NCBI GenBank assembly: GCA_963658085.1
Contig: CAVKOU010000008.1
Span: 1 to 64,000, forward strand
Origin: CAKRJP01 sp963658085
GTDB lineage: Bacteria; Bacillota; Clostridia; Lachnospirales; Lachnospiraceae
Length of the DNA stretch: 64,000 nt
Direction of reading: 5' to 3'
In this document: positions 32,259 to 40,258 of the stretch, piece by piece
Numbering within the stretch: the first letter of the stretch is position 1
Layout of the letters: each line of letters begins with the position of its first letter
Notes under the pieces: model-generated
The model's database searches: none
The model's input: the letters and a program-made list of their open reading frames with translations, nothing else
Told to the model about the DNA's origin: nothing
Position numbers and translations under genes: made by a program

Positions 32259-32429
32259 TTATTTTTGGACTTTAATCTCGTCCTTTCTGAAAAAACCTAC
32301 CGTAGATTTTCCATACTGATAACGCTGACAAGCAGTATCTACTGCAGTCACCGTTCCTATTGCCAATGCACCTAAGATTGTTGAAGCAATTACATAACTT
32401 ACAATTTTCTTTGTTAATTTGTTCTTCAT
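32259..32429 (-). CDS. Small secreted peptide precursor, 56 residues
   Basis: The ATG at 32429 follows AAGGGGTGAT, and a strong terminator lies 25 nt downstream of the stop. The peptide starts MKNKLTKKIVSYVIASTILG and continues ALAIGTVTA, a good Sec signal with a likely cut after TVTA. The mature part is about 28 residues, rich in Lys/Arg/Tyr, with one Cys (DTACQRYQYGKSTVGFF). No known family is recognised. The gene stands alone between the diguanylate cyclase and a tRNA cluster, and its upstream region has repeated AGTAAC/ACGAGTAA elements. It could be a signalling or cell-surface peptide. Confidence 0.7.
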   Translation of the reverse strand: MKNKLTKKIVSYVIASTILGALAIGTVTAVDTACQRYQYGKSTVGFFRKDEIKVQK

Positions 32430-32530
32430 AATATCACCCCTTACTCGTACTTGTTACTTTGCAAGTTACTCATACTATATATACGAGGAACGTTAAAGGA
32501 AGGGCTAATATTATCTTCCTGAAATGCAAA

Positions 32531-32556
32531 AAAAGCAAGCATAAATGCTTGCTTTT
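32531..32556 (-). terminator. Terminator of the tRNA cluster
   Basis: Minus-strand stem AAGCAAGCAT / ATGCTTGCTT with a short loop and a run of seven T. It ends the six-gene tRNA transcript. Confidence 0.88.
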
Positions 32557-32560
32557 CAAG

Positions 32561-32633
32561 TGAGCGTGCGGGGATTCGAACCCCGGACAACTTGATTAAA
32601 AGTCAAGTGCTCTACCACCTGAGCTACACGCCC
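32561..32633 (-). tRNA. tRNA-Lys (anticodon UUU)
   Basis: Acceptor GGGCGTG / CACGCTC with one G-U pair, discriminator A; anticodon stem CTTGA / TCAAG around CTTTTAA; T-arm CCGGGGTTCGAATCCCCG. 73 nt, no encoded CCA. Last tRNA of the leftward cluster. Confidence 0.96.
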
Positions 32634-32638
32634 ATAAA

Positions 32639-32710
32639 CTGGGCTAGCTGGATTCGAACCAGCGAATGCAGGAGTCAAAGTCCTGTGCCTTACCGCTTGG
32701 CGATAGCCCA
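32639..32710 (-). tRNA. tRNA-Gln (anticodon UUG)
   Basis: Begins TGGGCTATCGCCAAGCGG, as bacterial tRNA-Gln does, with acceptor partner TAGCCCA and discriminator G. The anticodon stem CAGGA / TCCTG encloses CTTTGAC. 72 nt; only 5 nt separate it from tRNA-Lys. Confidence 0.95.
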
Positions 32711-32730
32711 TCATCATTTTTTAAAGGAAG

Positions 32731-32805
32731 GGTGGGTAAAGGGACTCGAACCCTTGATATCCAGAACCACAATCTGGCGCGCTAACCAACTGCACCATAC
32801 CCACC
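32731..32805 (-). tRNA. tRNA-His (anticodon GUG)
   Basis: Acceptor GTGGGTA / TACCCAC with an encoded extra G at -1 facing discriminator C, the hallmark of tRNA-His. The anticodon stem CCAGA / TCTGG encloses TTGTGGT. Confidence 0.95.
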
Positions 32806-32876
32806 ATATTATGACTTATCGAACTATCTTAATTACGTCCAACTAAGTACCTTATTCAATTTTAGTGTGGTTCTAA

Positions 32877-32950
32877 CGAGCCTGGGGGGATTCGAACCCT
32901 CGACCTACGGCTTAGAAGGCCGTTGCTCTATCCAGCTGAGCTACAGACTC
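32877..32950 (-). tRNA. tRNA-Arg (anticodon UCU)
   Basis: Acceptor GAGTCTG / CAGGCTC with one G-U pair, discriminator G; anticodon stem ACGGC / GCCGT around CTTCTAA. 74 nt. Confidence 0.95.
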
Positions 32951-33004
32951 ACAAGACAGCTCTCATTAGAACTATACTTTTCTTAAGGAAATAGGCCTTA
33001 AGAA

Positions 33005-33075
33005 AGCGGGTGATGGGAATCGAACCCACGTATCCAGCTTGGAAGGCTGGTGTTCTACCATTGAACTACACCCGC
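33005..33075 (-). tRNA. tRNA-Gly (anticodon UCC)
   Basis: Acceptor GCGGGTG / CACCCGC, discriminator T; anticodon stem CCAGC / GCTGG around CTTCCAA; D-arm GTAGTTCAATGGTAGAAC. 71 nt. Confidence 0.95.
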
Positions 33076-33082
33076 AAAATGA

Positions 33083-33157
33083 TCGGGGTGACAGGATTCG
33101 AACCTGCGACCTCCTGGTCCCAAACCAGGCGCTCTAGCCAAGCTGAGCCACACCCCG
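33083..33157 (-). tRNA. tRNA-Pro (anticodon UGG)
   Basis: Acceptor CGGGGTG / CACCCCG, discriminator A; anticodon stem CCTGG / CCAGG around TTTGGGA. First gene of the leftward tRNA cluster. 75 nt. Confidence 0.95.
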
Positions 33158-33265
33158 AAGGAAATATCCCGAACATTTTCTTTGCTTTTTTGTTGCCATG
33201 TCCGTGACACATTTGCTATTATATAGCGCCACACACGAACTGTCAACAACTTTTTGAAAAAATTT

Positions 33266-33751
33266 TTATTTTTTTATATATTTTATTTCTGCCTGAATTT
33301 TACGGCCATTTTCCAACGTCATTACAATATAACTTGGGAGTCTCCCTTCCTGCCTTGGAAACCTAAGGCTTCCTGGATTTAGCACCAGGATCCCATCCTT
33401 TTCTTTAATAGTTGGAATATGGGTATGGCCATACATGACAATATCCGCCTGCCTTTTTTTTGCCTCTCGAAGCAGGCCGCTTTCTCCCATATATACCCCA
33501 TATCCATGTCCATGGGTCAAAAAAGCCCTATGACCGCCGATCTTTATTTCCTTATCCGATGGAAGATCCGCAAAGAAATCATTATTCCCCTGCACCATAT
33601 GCAGGGGACACTCCGTCACAGCTTCTATATAATGCTGTCCATCCTGCACATCCCCCAAATGAATCATCATATCAAAAGGAGCCTCTGTCTCCATGGCTAT
33701 ATCTAAATTTCCATGTGCTCCATGGGTATCACTAACAACTAAAATTTTCAT
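33266..33751 (-). CDS. YfcE/MJ0936-type metallophosphoesterase
   Basis: A 161-residue phosphodiesterase. Metal-binding motifs appear in order: LVVSDTHGAHGNL (D, H), MIHLGDVQDG (D), VQGNNDFF (N), LTHGHGYGV and MYGHTHIPT (His ligands), then VLNPGSLRFPR. These are the full set of the YfcE family, which hydrolyses phosphodiesters in vitro; the natural substrate is unknown. Its start overlaps the end of rdgB by 20 nt, so the two are coupled, a common pairing in Firmicutes. Confidence 0.9.
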   Translation of the reverse strand: MKILVVSDTHGAHGNLDIAMETEAPFDMMIHLGDVQDGQHYIEAVTECPLHMVQGNNDFFADLPSDKEIKIGGHRAFLTHGHGYGVYMGESGLLREAKKRQADIVMYGHTHIPTIKEKDGILVLNPGSLRFPRQEGRLPSYIVMTLENGRKIQAEIKYIKK

Positions 33752-34358
33752 TATCCTTTAGCATCTCCTTCATTTTACGAAGTCCCTGTCCTCTATGACT
33801 CAGTTCGTTCTTCTTTTCCGGCGAGATCTCTGCACTTGTACATCCGCACTCCGGCAAGAAGAAAATAGGATCATAACCAAAGCCATTCTCTCCGGCAATC
33901 TCATATCCGATTCGACCTTCCATAGTGCCCCGCACCACCTTCGTGGAGCCATCCGGCAGACAAGCGGCTATAGCACACACAAAACGAGCCGTCCGCTTCT
34001 TGTCCGGCACTCCCTCCAGGCGATCCAACAGGGCCTGATTCTTTATATCATAAGAAGTATCCTCTCCCATATATCTGGCAGAGTAGATTCCAGGCTCTTT
34101 ATTCAGATAATCAATCTCCAATCCCGAATCATCCGCCAAAACCACTGCGTCCTTATATTCCGGCATTTCATGAGCAATTTTCCCAATCTCTGTCGCTTTG
34201 ATCAGGGCATTCTCCTCGAAGGTAGTACCATCCTCTATCACGTTTGCCGAAATTTCTGCTTCCTTTTGGGAAAGGATTTCACATCCAAGATCCGATAAGA
34301 TCATTCGGATCTCTATCATTTTATGTTCATTTCCAGTTGCAAAAATTATTTTATCCAT
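33732..34358 (-). CDS. rdgB: XTP/dITP diphosphatase (RdgB/HAM1)
   Basis: Removes deaminated purine nucleoside triphosphates from the pool. The 208-residue protein starts MDKIIFATGNEHKMIEIR (family FATxNxxK motif) and contains ALIKATEIGK, VLADDSGLEIDYLNKEPGIYSARY, GRIGYEIAGENGFGYDPIFFLPE and the closing ELSHRGQGLRKM. Complete and of usual length. It follows the THUMP methyltransferase gene by 33 nt and overlaps the phosphodiesterase gene. Confidence 0.95.
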   Translation of the reverse strand: MDKIIFATGNEHKMIEIRMILSDLGCEILSQKEAEISANVIEDGTTFEENALIKATEIGKIAHEMPEYKDAVVLADDSGLEIDYLNKEPGIYSARYMGEDTSYDIKNQALLDRLEGVPDKKRTARFVCAIAACLPDGSTKVVRGTMEGRIGYEIAGENGFGYDPIFFLPECGCTSAEISPEKKNELSHRGQGLRKMKEMLKDNENFSC

Positions 34359-34391
34359 AACATCTTTCGTCTTTCTTTTTATCTATAAATT

Positions 34392-35534
34392 CTATTTTTT
34401 CGGAGGCTTCGGTCCCATAAATTGATAGAAATAAGTTTTTAACATTCCATTATAAATCTTACGATTCTTGTCTGCTTTTTTTCCAAAATACTTCTCAGCC
34501 TCATCATAGGAGGTGATCATGTAAGCTGACCAGGAATCCAAACTCCTATAACTATCTCCAAAGGCTCTGTAAAGAGCCGGCAGGGTACTCTTATCTTCCA
34601 ACCGCTCTCCATAAGGCGGATTTGTGATAATAAATCCATATTTTTTAGGGTGGCTTAAGTCCTTTACATCCCGCTCCTGAAAATGAATCAGATGGTCCAC
34701 GCCTGCTTCTCTGGCATTTCTTCTGGCAATCTTCACCACAGAACCATCCAGATCATAGCCTTGAATATCCACTTCGATCTGATCATCTACCAGATCGTTC
34801 GCCTCCTCTATGGTATCGTACCAAAGTTTTTTCGGAATTACATTATTCCAATTTTCCGCAGTAAATTCTCGGTTCATTCCCGGGGCGATATTCGCCGCCA
34901 TCATGGCTGCCTCTATAGGAAATGTACCACTTCCGCAGAATGGATCCACGAAAATACGATCTTTTCTCCAAGGCGTCAACATGATTAAAGAAGCGGCCAA
35001 AGTCTCCGTGATCGGAGCTTTTCCTGACACCTCACGATACCCCCTCTTGTGAAGAGATACTCCGGAAGTATCGATTCCAATGGTCACAATATCTTTCTTA
35101 AGAAAAACTCTCACAGGGTAAGATGCTCCATTTTCCTCAAACCAGCTGATACCATAATACTCCTGAAGCCTTCTTACCATAGCTTTCTTCATAATGGACT
35201 GAATATCCGAAGGACTAAAAAGCTTGCTCTTAACAGAAGCCGCCTTCGTTACCCAAAACTTTCCATTTTTAGGAATATATTCCTCCCAGGGAAGGGCTCT
35301 GGTTTTCTCAAACAGCTCATCAAAGCTCTCCGCCTTAAAGCTTCCTACTTTTAACAAAATACGCTCTGCAGTTCTAAGGAATATATTTGCCCTACAAATA
35401 GCTTCAGGATCCCCCAGAAATGTCACACGGCCGTCTTCCACTTCCGAAACATCGTATCCCAAATCAATAATCTCTCTTTTAAGTACCGCTTCCAGCCCAA
35501 AATGACAGGGAGCAATTAGTTCCATCATCTTCAT
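34392..35534 (-). CDS. THUMP-domain class I RNA methyltransferase (RlmL/YpsC-like)
   Basis: A 380-residue guanosine-N2-type 23S rRNA methyltransferase. N terminus MELIAPCHFGLEAVLKREI is typical of the family. A THUMP RNA-binding domain (about 45-155) follows, then the catalytic domain with FVDPFCGSGTFPIEAAMMAANIAPGMNREF, GYDLDGSVVKIARRNAREAG, the catalytic NPPY in FIITNPPYGERL and a C-terminal KYFGKKADKNRKIYNGMLKTYFYQFMG. Two in-frame ATGs lie close together (MKMMELIAP); the third Met is also possible. It precedes rdgB in a likely operon. Confidence 0.92.
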   Translation of the reverse strand: MKMMELIAPCHFGLEAVLKREIIDLGYDVSEVEDGRVTFLGDPEAICRANIFLRTAERILLKVGSFKAESFDELFEKTRALPWEEYIPKNGKFWVTKAASVKSKLFSPSDIQSIMKKAMVRRLQEYYGISWFEENGASYPVRVFLKKDIVTIGIDTSGVSLHKRGYREVSGKAPITETLAASLIMLTPWRKDRIFVDPFCGSGTFPIEAAMMAANIAPGMNREFTAENWNNVIPKKLWYDTIEEANDLVDDQIEVDIQGYDLDGSVVKIARRNAREAGVDHLIHFQERDVKDLSHPKKYGFIITNPPYGERLEDKSTLPALYRAFGDSYRSLDSWSAYMITSYDEAEKYFGKKADKNRKIYNGMLKTYFYQFMGPKPPKK

Positions 35535-35685
35535 AAATACTTCTCCACATATATTTCTCTATAAACTTCGCAATCTACAATAATTATTCTACAATAAAAT
35601 AAACATACCATTATCTTATGTAAAACTTAAGAAAATAATAATTTTTGTTCTTGCTTTTTATTCTTCTCTATATTATACTAATCCT

Positions 35686-35771
35686 TGTAGAAAGAACACT
35701 TTCTACAACCCCTTATTAATTATTTATACTCCCCTCAAAAGACCGATGGCTCCCCCATCGGTCTTTTATTT
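35686..35771 (+). ncRNA. Candidate small RNA B (5' hairpin, C-rich linker, terminator)
   Basis: A promoter TTGCTT (35651-35656), 17 nt, TATACT (35674-35679) precedes it. The RNA should open with a perfect 10-bp hairpin TTGTAGAAAG / CTTTCTACAA (35685-35708). A single-stranded stretch follows, beginning CCCC and containing CTCCCCTC (35729-35736). A 13-bp terminator stem AAAAGACCGATGG / CCATCGGTCTTTT (35737-35767) has loop CTCCC. No ORF fits. It lies in a 296-bp gene-free spacer and is opposite in strand to both neighbours. The layout matches candidate A at 12958. C-rich unpaired segments suggest pairing to ribosome binding sites. Confidence 0.5.
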
Positions 35772-35830
35772 TGTATCGAAGAATTCCTTTCATTATAAAT
35801 CCCAGAATCTTTCTATCGTATTCATCCTCA

Positions 35831-36319
35831 TCACCGCATCAACCTGGTAATCAGTTGGATCAAAAGCACAATCACCAATACCGGAATAATAATTGGCGCT
35901 AATATACTGATGATTCCTCCAATGATCGCAACAATCAGAATTAAAACCGCGACAATGCCCACAACGAACAAAATCAGGCTCCATTTTCCAATGGGCTTAT
36001 TTCCTTCCGCAGAATTCTCTACAGAACCATAATCCGATCCATAGAAAGTCTCTGATCCATAGGATCCGGAGCTCCTACTTCCAGTCTCATAGTCTCTCAC
36101 TCTGGAGTTTCCGCTTTTACCGCCCTCTACATCAATAACATTTTGCGCAATGGCCCAGGGATCTCCAAGTTCTTCAACCACCTCTTGTTCGCTTCTTCCT
36201 TTCGCTACTTCATCAGATATATACTGGTTATAATAATTTACATGTTCCTGTACGATCGCAGCACTTAGGTCATTCCCCAGAGCCTTCCTCAATCTTTCCA
36301 GAAATTCTATCTTTCCCAT
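35831..36319 (-). CDS. DUF1700 (HAAS-type) membrane protein
   Basis: A 162-residue protein. The N-terminal helical domain MGKIEFLERLRKALG ... EHVNYYNQYISDEVAKGRSEQEVVEELGDPWAIAQNVI is the DUF1700/HAAS signature. A Ser/Gly/Tyr-rich linker follows (about 70-110), then two hydrophobic helices at the C terminus (WSLILFVVGIVAVLILIVAIIGGIISIL and PIIIPVLVIVLLIQLI). Such proteins are often encoded with PadR-type regulators; none is adjacent here. A regulatory or membrane-sensing role is likely but unproven. The ATG follows AAGGAGAAGC. Confidence 0.85.
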   Translation of the reverse strand: MGKIEFLERLRKALGNDLSAAIVQEHVNYYNQYISDEVAKGRSEQEVVEELGDPWAIAQNVIDVEGGKSGNSRVRDYETGSRSSGSYGSETFYGSDYGSVENSAEGNKPIGKWSLILFVVGIVAVLILIVAIIGGIISILAPIIIPVLVIVLLIQLITRLMR

Positions 36320-36392
36320 CCAGCTTCTCCTTATCTATCCATTTGATTTTAATCATTTTTTTCTATATACAAGGAATTTTTATTGCAAAAAA

Positions 36393-36445
36393 GAACCTCA
36401 GACCTAGAATAGCACACATGTGTGTCTATTCCAAGTCCAAGGCTC
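36393..36445 (-). terminator. Long terminator hairpin of glnN
   Basis: An imperfect stem of about 22 pairs (GAGCCT..GAC..GAATAG..ACACA and its complement) closed by a CATG-centred tip, followed on the minus strand by TTTTTTGC. It lies about 37 nt after the glnN stop. Confidence 0.85.
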
Positions 36446-36481
36446 TTAATATTTTCTTGTGTTAAATTAGTCCAAAAAGGA

Positions 36482-38593
36482 TTAAACCTCGAAAATCAAA
36501 TCTCCATAAGAAGGCATTGGCCAATCTTTCTTATCGATGATCATCTCCAGTTTGTCTACCGGTGCACGAAGTGCATCCATTGCCGGAACAACATCGAAGT
36601 GATAGAATCTTGCCTGCTCTTCACCTTCGTCCATAGCAGCTGCCTTGTCTGTGATCTCTTCCAAAGCACTCAAAGCCTGCTTAGTCTCTACAAGAAGATC
36701 AGATACCTGCTTCAAGATATCGCTCTGAACTACCGGCTCTACTCCAGCTTCCTTTACAGAAAGTACAGTATCTGCCAATGTCTTTGTGCTCTTCATGATA
36801 GCCGGAATAATCTGCTTGCTTGCCATATCGATCATGGTACGAGCTTCGATGTTGATAGCCTTTGCATAGCTCTCAAACTTAATCTCTGCACGAGATTCAA
36901 GCTCTGCCTTGGTGAATACACCAAACTTCTCGAACATAGCGATATTCTCTTCTTTCACAAGTGAAGGAATTGCCTCAACCATAGACTTAATATTTGGAAG
37001 TCCACGCTTCTCAGCTTCAGCAACCCACTCATCAGAATATCCATTTCCGTTGAATACGATTCTCTGATGCTCTGTGAATAACTTCTTAATATATTCCTGA
37101 ACAGCTGTATCGAAGTCCTCTGCTCCCTCAAGAGCATCACAAGCCTCTGCAAAAGCTTCTGCTACGATAGTATTCAGTACAACGTTTGGTCCGGCAATAG
37201 AATCTCTAGATCCTACCATACGGAACTCAAACTTATTTCCTGTAAATGCAAATGGAGATGTTCTGTTACGGTCTGTTGCATCCTTGCTTACGTCCGGCAA
37301 TGTGCTTACGCCAGTCTCCAACTTACCGCCCTTTAAGCTGTGAGTTGCAGATCCTGTGTTAATAAGCTGAAGCATAACGTCCTCTAACTGCTCTCCAAGG
37401 AAAATAGAGATGATAGCCGGAGGTGCCTCATTTGCTCCAAGTCTGTGATCATTTCCCGGATCAGCAGCAGACTCACGAAGAAGATCTGCATGCTTATCTA
37501 CTGCCTTTAAGATACAAGCCAGTACCAAAAGGAACTGTGTATTCTCGTGTGGCTTCTTACCTGGATCTAACAGGTTCATTCCATCATCTGTAGTGATGGA
37601 CCAGTTGTTGTGCTTACCAGATCCATTTACTCCTGCAAACGGCTTCTCGTGAAGTAAGCATTTCATTCCATGCTGGCATGCTACTCTCTTTAATGTCTGC
37701 ATTACCAAGTGGTTGTGATCTACAGCTACGTTAGCCTCAGCATAGATTGGAGCAAGCTCGTGCTGTGCAGGAGCAACCTCATTATGCTGTGTCTTAGCTG
37801 TAACACCAACCTTCCAGAGTTCCTCATTTACATCCTTCATGAAGGCTGCAATTCTCTGACGGATCGTTCCAAAGTAATGATCATCTAATTCCTGTCCCTT
37901 CGGTGGCATAGCTCCGAAAAGAGTACGTCCTGTGTAGATCAAATCCTTTCTCTGCATGAACTTCTCAGCATCTACCAAGAAATATTCCTGCTCCGGTCCT
38001 ACAGAAGGAGTTACCTTCTTTGATGTTGTATTTCCAAAAAGTTTGAGCAGTCTAAGAGACTCTTTATTGATTGCTTCCATAGAACGAAGAAGTGGTGTCT
38101 TCTGATCCAATGCTTCTCCTGTGTAGGAACAGAATGCTGTAGGAATGCAAAGAGTTGCTCCTGCTGCATCATGTCTTACAAATGCCGGTGAAGTACAATC
38201 CCAAGCAGTATAGCCTCTGGCTTCAAATGTTGCACGAAGTCCTCCAGATGGGAAAGATGAAGCATCCGGCTCACCCTTAATAAGTTCCTTACCAGAGAAA
38301 CTCATAAGAACCTTGCCATTTGGCAATGGTGAGGAAATGAAGGAGTCATGTTTTTCTGCTGTAACTCCTGTTAAAGGCTGGAACCAGTGAGTATAGTGAG
38401 TTGCTCCCTTCTCGATGGCCCATTCTTTCATCTCATGTGCAATAACATCTGCTGTTGCTAAATCCAGATCCTTGCCTTCTTCAATCGTCTTCTTAAGATC
38501 TTTGTAAACTTTCTTCGGGAGACGCTCCTGCATAACCGCATCGTTAAATACGTCTTCGCCAAAAATTGCTGATACATTAATCGCTTCGCTCAT
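36482..38593 (-). CDS. glnN: Glutamine synthetase type III
   Basis: ATP-dependent amidation of glutamate, the main ammonium assimilation step. At 703 residues it has GSIII length, with motifs VGPEQEYFLVDAEKF, KTQHNEVAPAQHELAPIYAEANVAVDHNHLVMQTLKR, GVNGSGKHNNWS, RLGANEAPPAIIS and NRTSPFAFTGNKFEFRMVGS, which hold the metal, glutamate and ATP ligands. The ATG follows AAGGAGCAGC. A promoter TTATCA, 17 nt, TATAAT lies about 55 nt upstream, overlapped by an ACTGCA / TGCAGT inverted repeat that could bind a nitrogen regulator. It is monocistronic, bounded by terminators on both sides. Confidence 0.97.
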   Translation of the reverse strand: MSEAINVSAIFGEDVFNDAVMQERLPKKVYKDLKKTIEEGKDLDLATADVIAHEMKEWAIEKGATHYTHWFQPLTGVTAEKHDSFISSPLPNGKVLMSFSGKELIKGEPDASSFPSGGLRATFEARGYTAWDCTSPAFVRHDAAGATLCIPTAFCSYTGEALDQKTPLLRSMEAINKESLRLLKLFGNTTSKKVTPSVGPEQEYFLVDAEKFMQRKDLIYTGRTLFGAMPPKGQELDDHYFGTIRQRIAAFMKDVNEELWKVGVTAKTQHNEVAPAQHELAPIYAEANVAVDHNHLVMQTLKRVACQHGMKCLLHEKPFAGVNGSGKHNNWSITTDDGMNLLDPGKKPHENTQFLLVLACILKAVDKHADLLRESAADPGNDHRLGANEAPPAIISIFLGEQLEDVMLQLINTGSATHSLKGGKLETGVSTLPDVSKDATDRNRTSPFAFTGNKFEFRMVGSRDSIAGPNVVLNTIVAEAFAEACDALEGAEDFDTAVQEYIKKLFTEHQRIVFNGNGYSDEWVAEAEKRGLPNIKSMVEAIPSLVKEENIAMFEKFGVFTKAELESRAEIKFESYAKAINIEARTMIDMASKQIIPAIMKSTKTLADTVLSVKEAGVEPVVQSDILKQVSDLLVETKQALSALEEITDKAAAMDEGEEQARFYHFDVVPAMDALRAPVDKLEMIIDKKDWPMPSYGDLIFEV

Positions 38594-38701
38594 ATATGCT
38601 GCTCCTTTTCTGAATATTGATTCAATTTGTCTCTCATTATAGCATAAGAGTTGTATAATGATAACTGCAAAAAAATGCAGTATGTATAAAAGAACAAAAA
38701 A

Positions 38702-38732
38702 GGCGTCTCCACCCCTAATGAGTGGGAACGCC
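38702..38732 (-). terminator. Terminator of fba
   Basis: Minus-strand stem GGCGT..CCAC / GTGG..ACGCC followed by TTTTTTG, about 85 nt after the fba stop codon and before the glnN promoter. Confidence 0.85.
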
Positions 38733-38818
38733 TTTGTTCTTCTTTATGCCCGTTAGTATAACGCAATCGATTTAAAAAGGCAAGTATATTTTAAAACCTT
38801 TTGTGAATCAACTAACAA

Positions 38819-39787
38819 TTAAGCCTTTCCGTTACTTCCAAGTACGTTAGTGATCTTATGAGCAACCATGTCCTTAACAGCCTGACGAGCCGGCTTCAAG
38901 TACTGACGTGGATCGAAGTGATCCGGGTGCTCTGCAAAGTACTTACGGATATTTCCTGTCATAGCAAGACGGATATCTGAGTCGATGTTGATCTTACATA
39001 CTGACATAGTAGCTGCACGACGAAGCTCATCCTCCGGAATACCAATAGCATCTGGCATATTTCCGCCATACTGGTTAACCATCTTAACGAATTCCTGTGG
39101 AACAGAAGATGATCCGTGAAGTACGATTGGGAATCCAGGAAGTCTCTTTGTACACTCCTCAAGTACGTCAAAACGAAGCGGAGGTGGAACTAAGATTCCA
39201 TCAGCATTTCTTGTGCACTGAGCAGCTGTAAATTTATATGCGCCATGAGATGTTCCGATAGCGATTGCAAGGGAATCACATCCTGTTTTATCAACGAACT
39301 CTTCTACTTCTTCCGGACGTGTATAGCTCTCATTACCAGCTTCTACAACAACTTCATCCTCTACACCTGCAAGTGTTCCAAGCTCTGCCTCTACAACTAC
39401 TCCGTGAGCGTGAGCATACTCTACTACCTGCTTTGTAAGTGCAATATTGTCCTCAAATGACTTAGAAGATGCATCGATCATAACAGATGTAAATCCGCCA
39501 TCGATACAGCTCTTACATAACTCGAAGCTATCACCGTGATCTAAGTGAAGAGCGATCGGAATGTCTGGATTCTCCTGAACAGCTGCCTCTACTAACTTAA
39601 CAAGATATGTGTGGTTAGCGTAAGCACGTGCTCCCTTAGATACCTGAAGAATAACCGGGCTGTTCAGCTCTCCTGCTGCTTCTGTGATACCCTGTACGAT
39701 CTCCATGTTGTTAACGTTAAATGCTCCGATAGCGTAGCCGCCGTCATAGGCTTTTTTAAACATCTCGGTTGTTGTAACCAATCCCAT
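38819..39787 (-). CDS. fba: Class II fructose-1,6-bisphosphate aldolase
   Basis: Glycolytic/gluconeogenic aldolase, zinc dependent. The 322-residue protein shows YAIGAFNVNNMEIVQGITEAA, the zinc and catalytic region IALHLDHGDSFELCKSCI, VVEAELGTLAGVEDEV, IGTSHGAYKF and IVLHGSSSVP, then KINIDSDIRLAMTGNIRKYF. These cover all metal His ligands and the substrate phosphate site. The promoter TTGAGT, 17 nt, TATAAT lies about 60 nt upstream of the start codon. Monocistronic. Confidence 0.96.
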   Translation of the reverse strand: MGLVTTTEMFKKAYDGGYAIGAFNVNNMEIVQGITEAAGELNSPVILQVSKGARAYANHTYLVKLVEAAVQENPDIPIALHLDHGDSFELCKSCIDGGFTSVMIDASSKSFEDNIALTKQVVEYAHAHGVVVEAELGTLAGVEDEVVVEAGNESYTRPEEVEEFVDKTGCDSLAIAIGTSHGAYKFTAAQCTRNADGILVPPPLRFDVLEECTKRLPGFPIVLHGSSSVPQEFVKMVNQYGGNMPDAIGIPEDELRRAATMSVCKINIDSDIRLAMTGNIRKYFAEHPDHFDPRQYLKPARQAVKDMVAHKITNVLGSNGKA

Positions 39788-40038
39788 AACTAATACCTTC
39801 TTTCTTTATACTTTTGGCTAATTTTTAACACGCCCTAATTATATCTTACTTCCTATTAAAACTCAAGAATAAAGAATTTTTCGTCACTATTGCGAATGTA
39901 GCCTTTGATACTTTTTTATTTTTGTACAAATTCTAGTACACTCCTATAATCGGCAAAAAAATTATAATCCAATTCACTAGAGTATATAATCAATCAGGCA
40001 TTCAAAAAGACCTCCCATATGTCTCCAGACAACAAAAA

Positions 40039-40064
40039 AAGAGATCCATAACTATGAATCTCTT
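40039..40064 (-). terminator. Terminator of tRNA-Glu
   Basis: Minus-strand stem AAGAGATTCAT / ATGGATCTCTT with a short loop followed by TTTTTTTG, 5 nt past the tRNA. The rest of the 39788-40068 gap holds the fba promoter and AT-rich spacer. Confidence 0.85.
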
Positions 40065-40068
40065 CAAG

Positions 40069-40140
40069 TGACTCCGAGGGGAATCGAACCCCTGATTCCA
40101 GCGTGAGAGGCTAGCGTCTTGACCGCTTGACCACGGAGCC
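40069..40140 (-). tRNA. tRNA-Glu (anticodon CUC)
   Basis: Acceptor GGCTCCG / CGGAGTC with one G-U pair, discriminator A; anticodon stem CTAGC / GCTGG around CTCTCAC; D-arm starts TGGTCAAGCGG as in tRNA-Glu. 72 nt. The CUC anticodon reads only GAG, so a second tRNA-Glu(UUC) must exist elsewhere. Confidence 0.93.
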
Positions 40141-40258
40141 ATATTTCATTTATCTTGCCTGCCGATTTATTTATCACCCGCAAGCAAGATATAATTTACC
40201 ATAACATTTGACACAATGCAAGTGTTTTTTTGAATTTTTTTAAATATTTTTTCAAATC

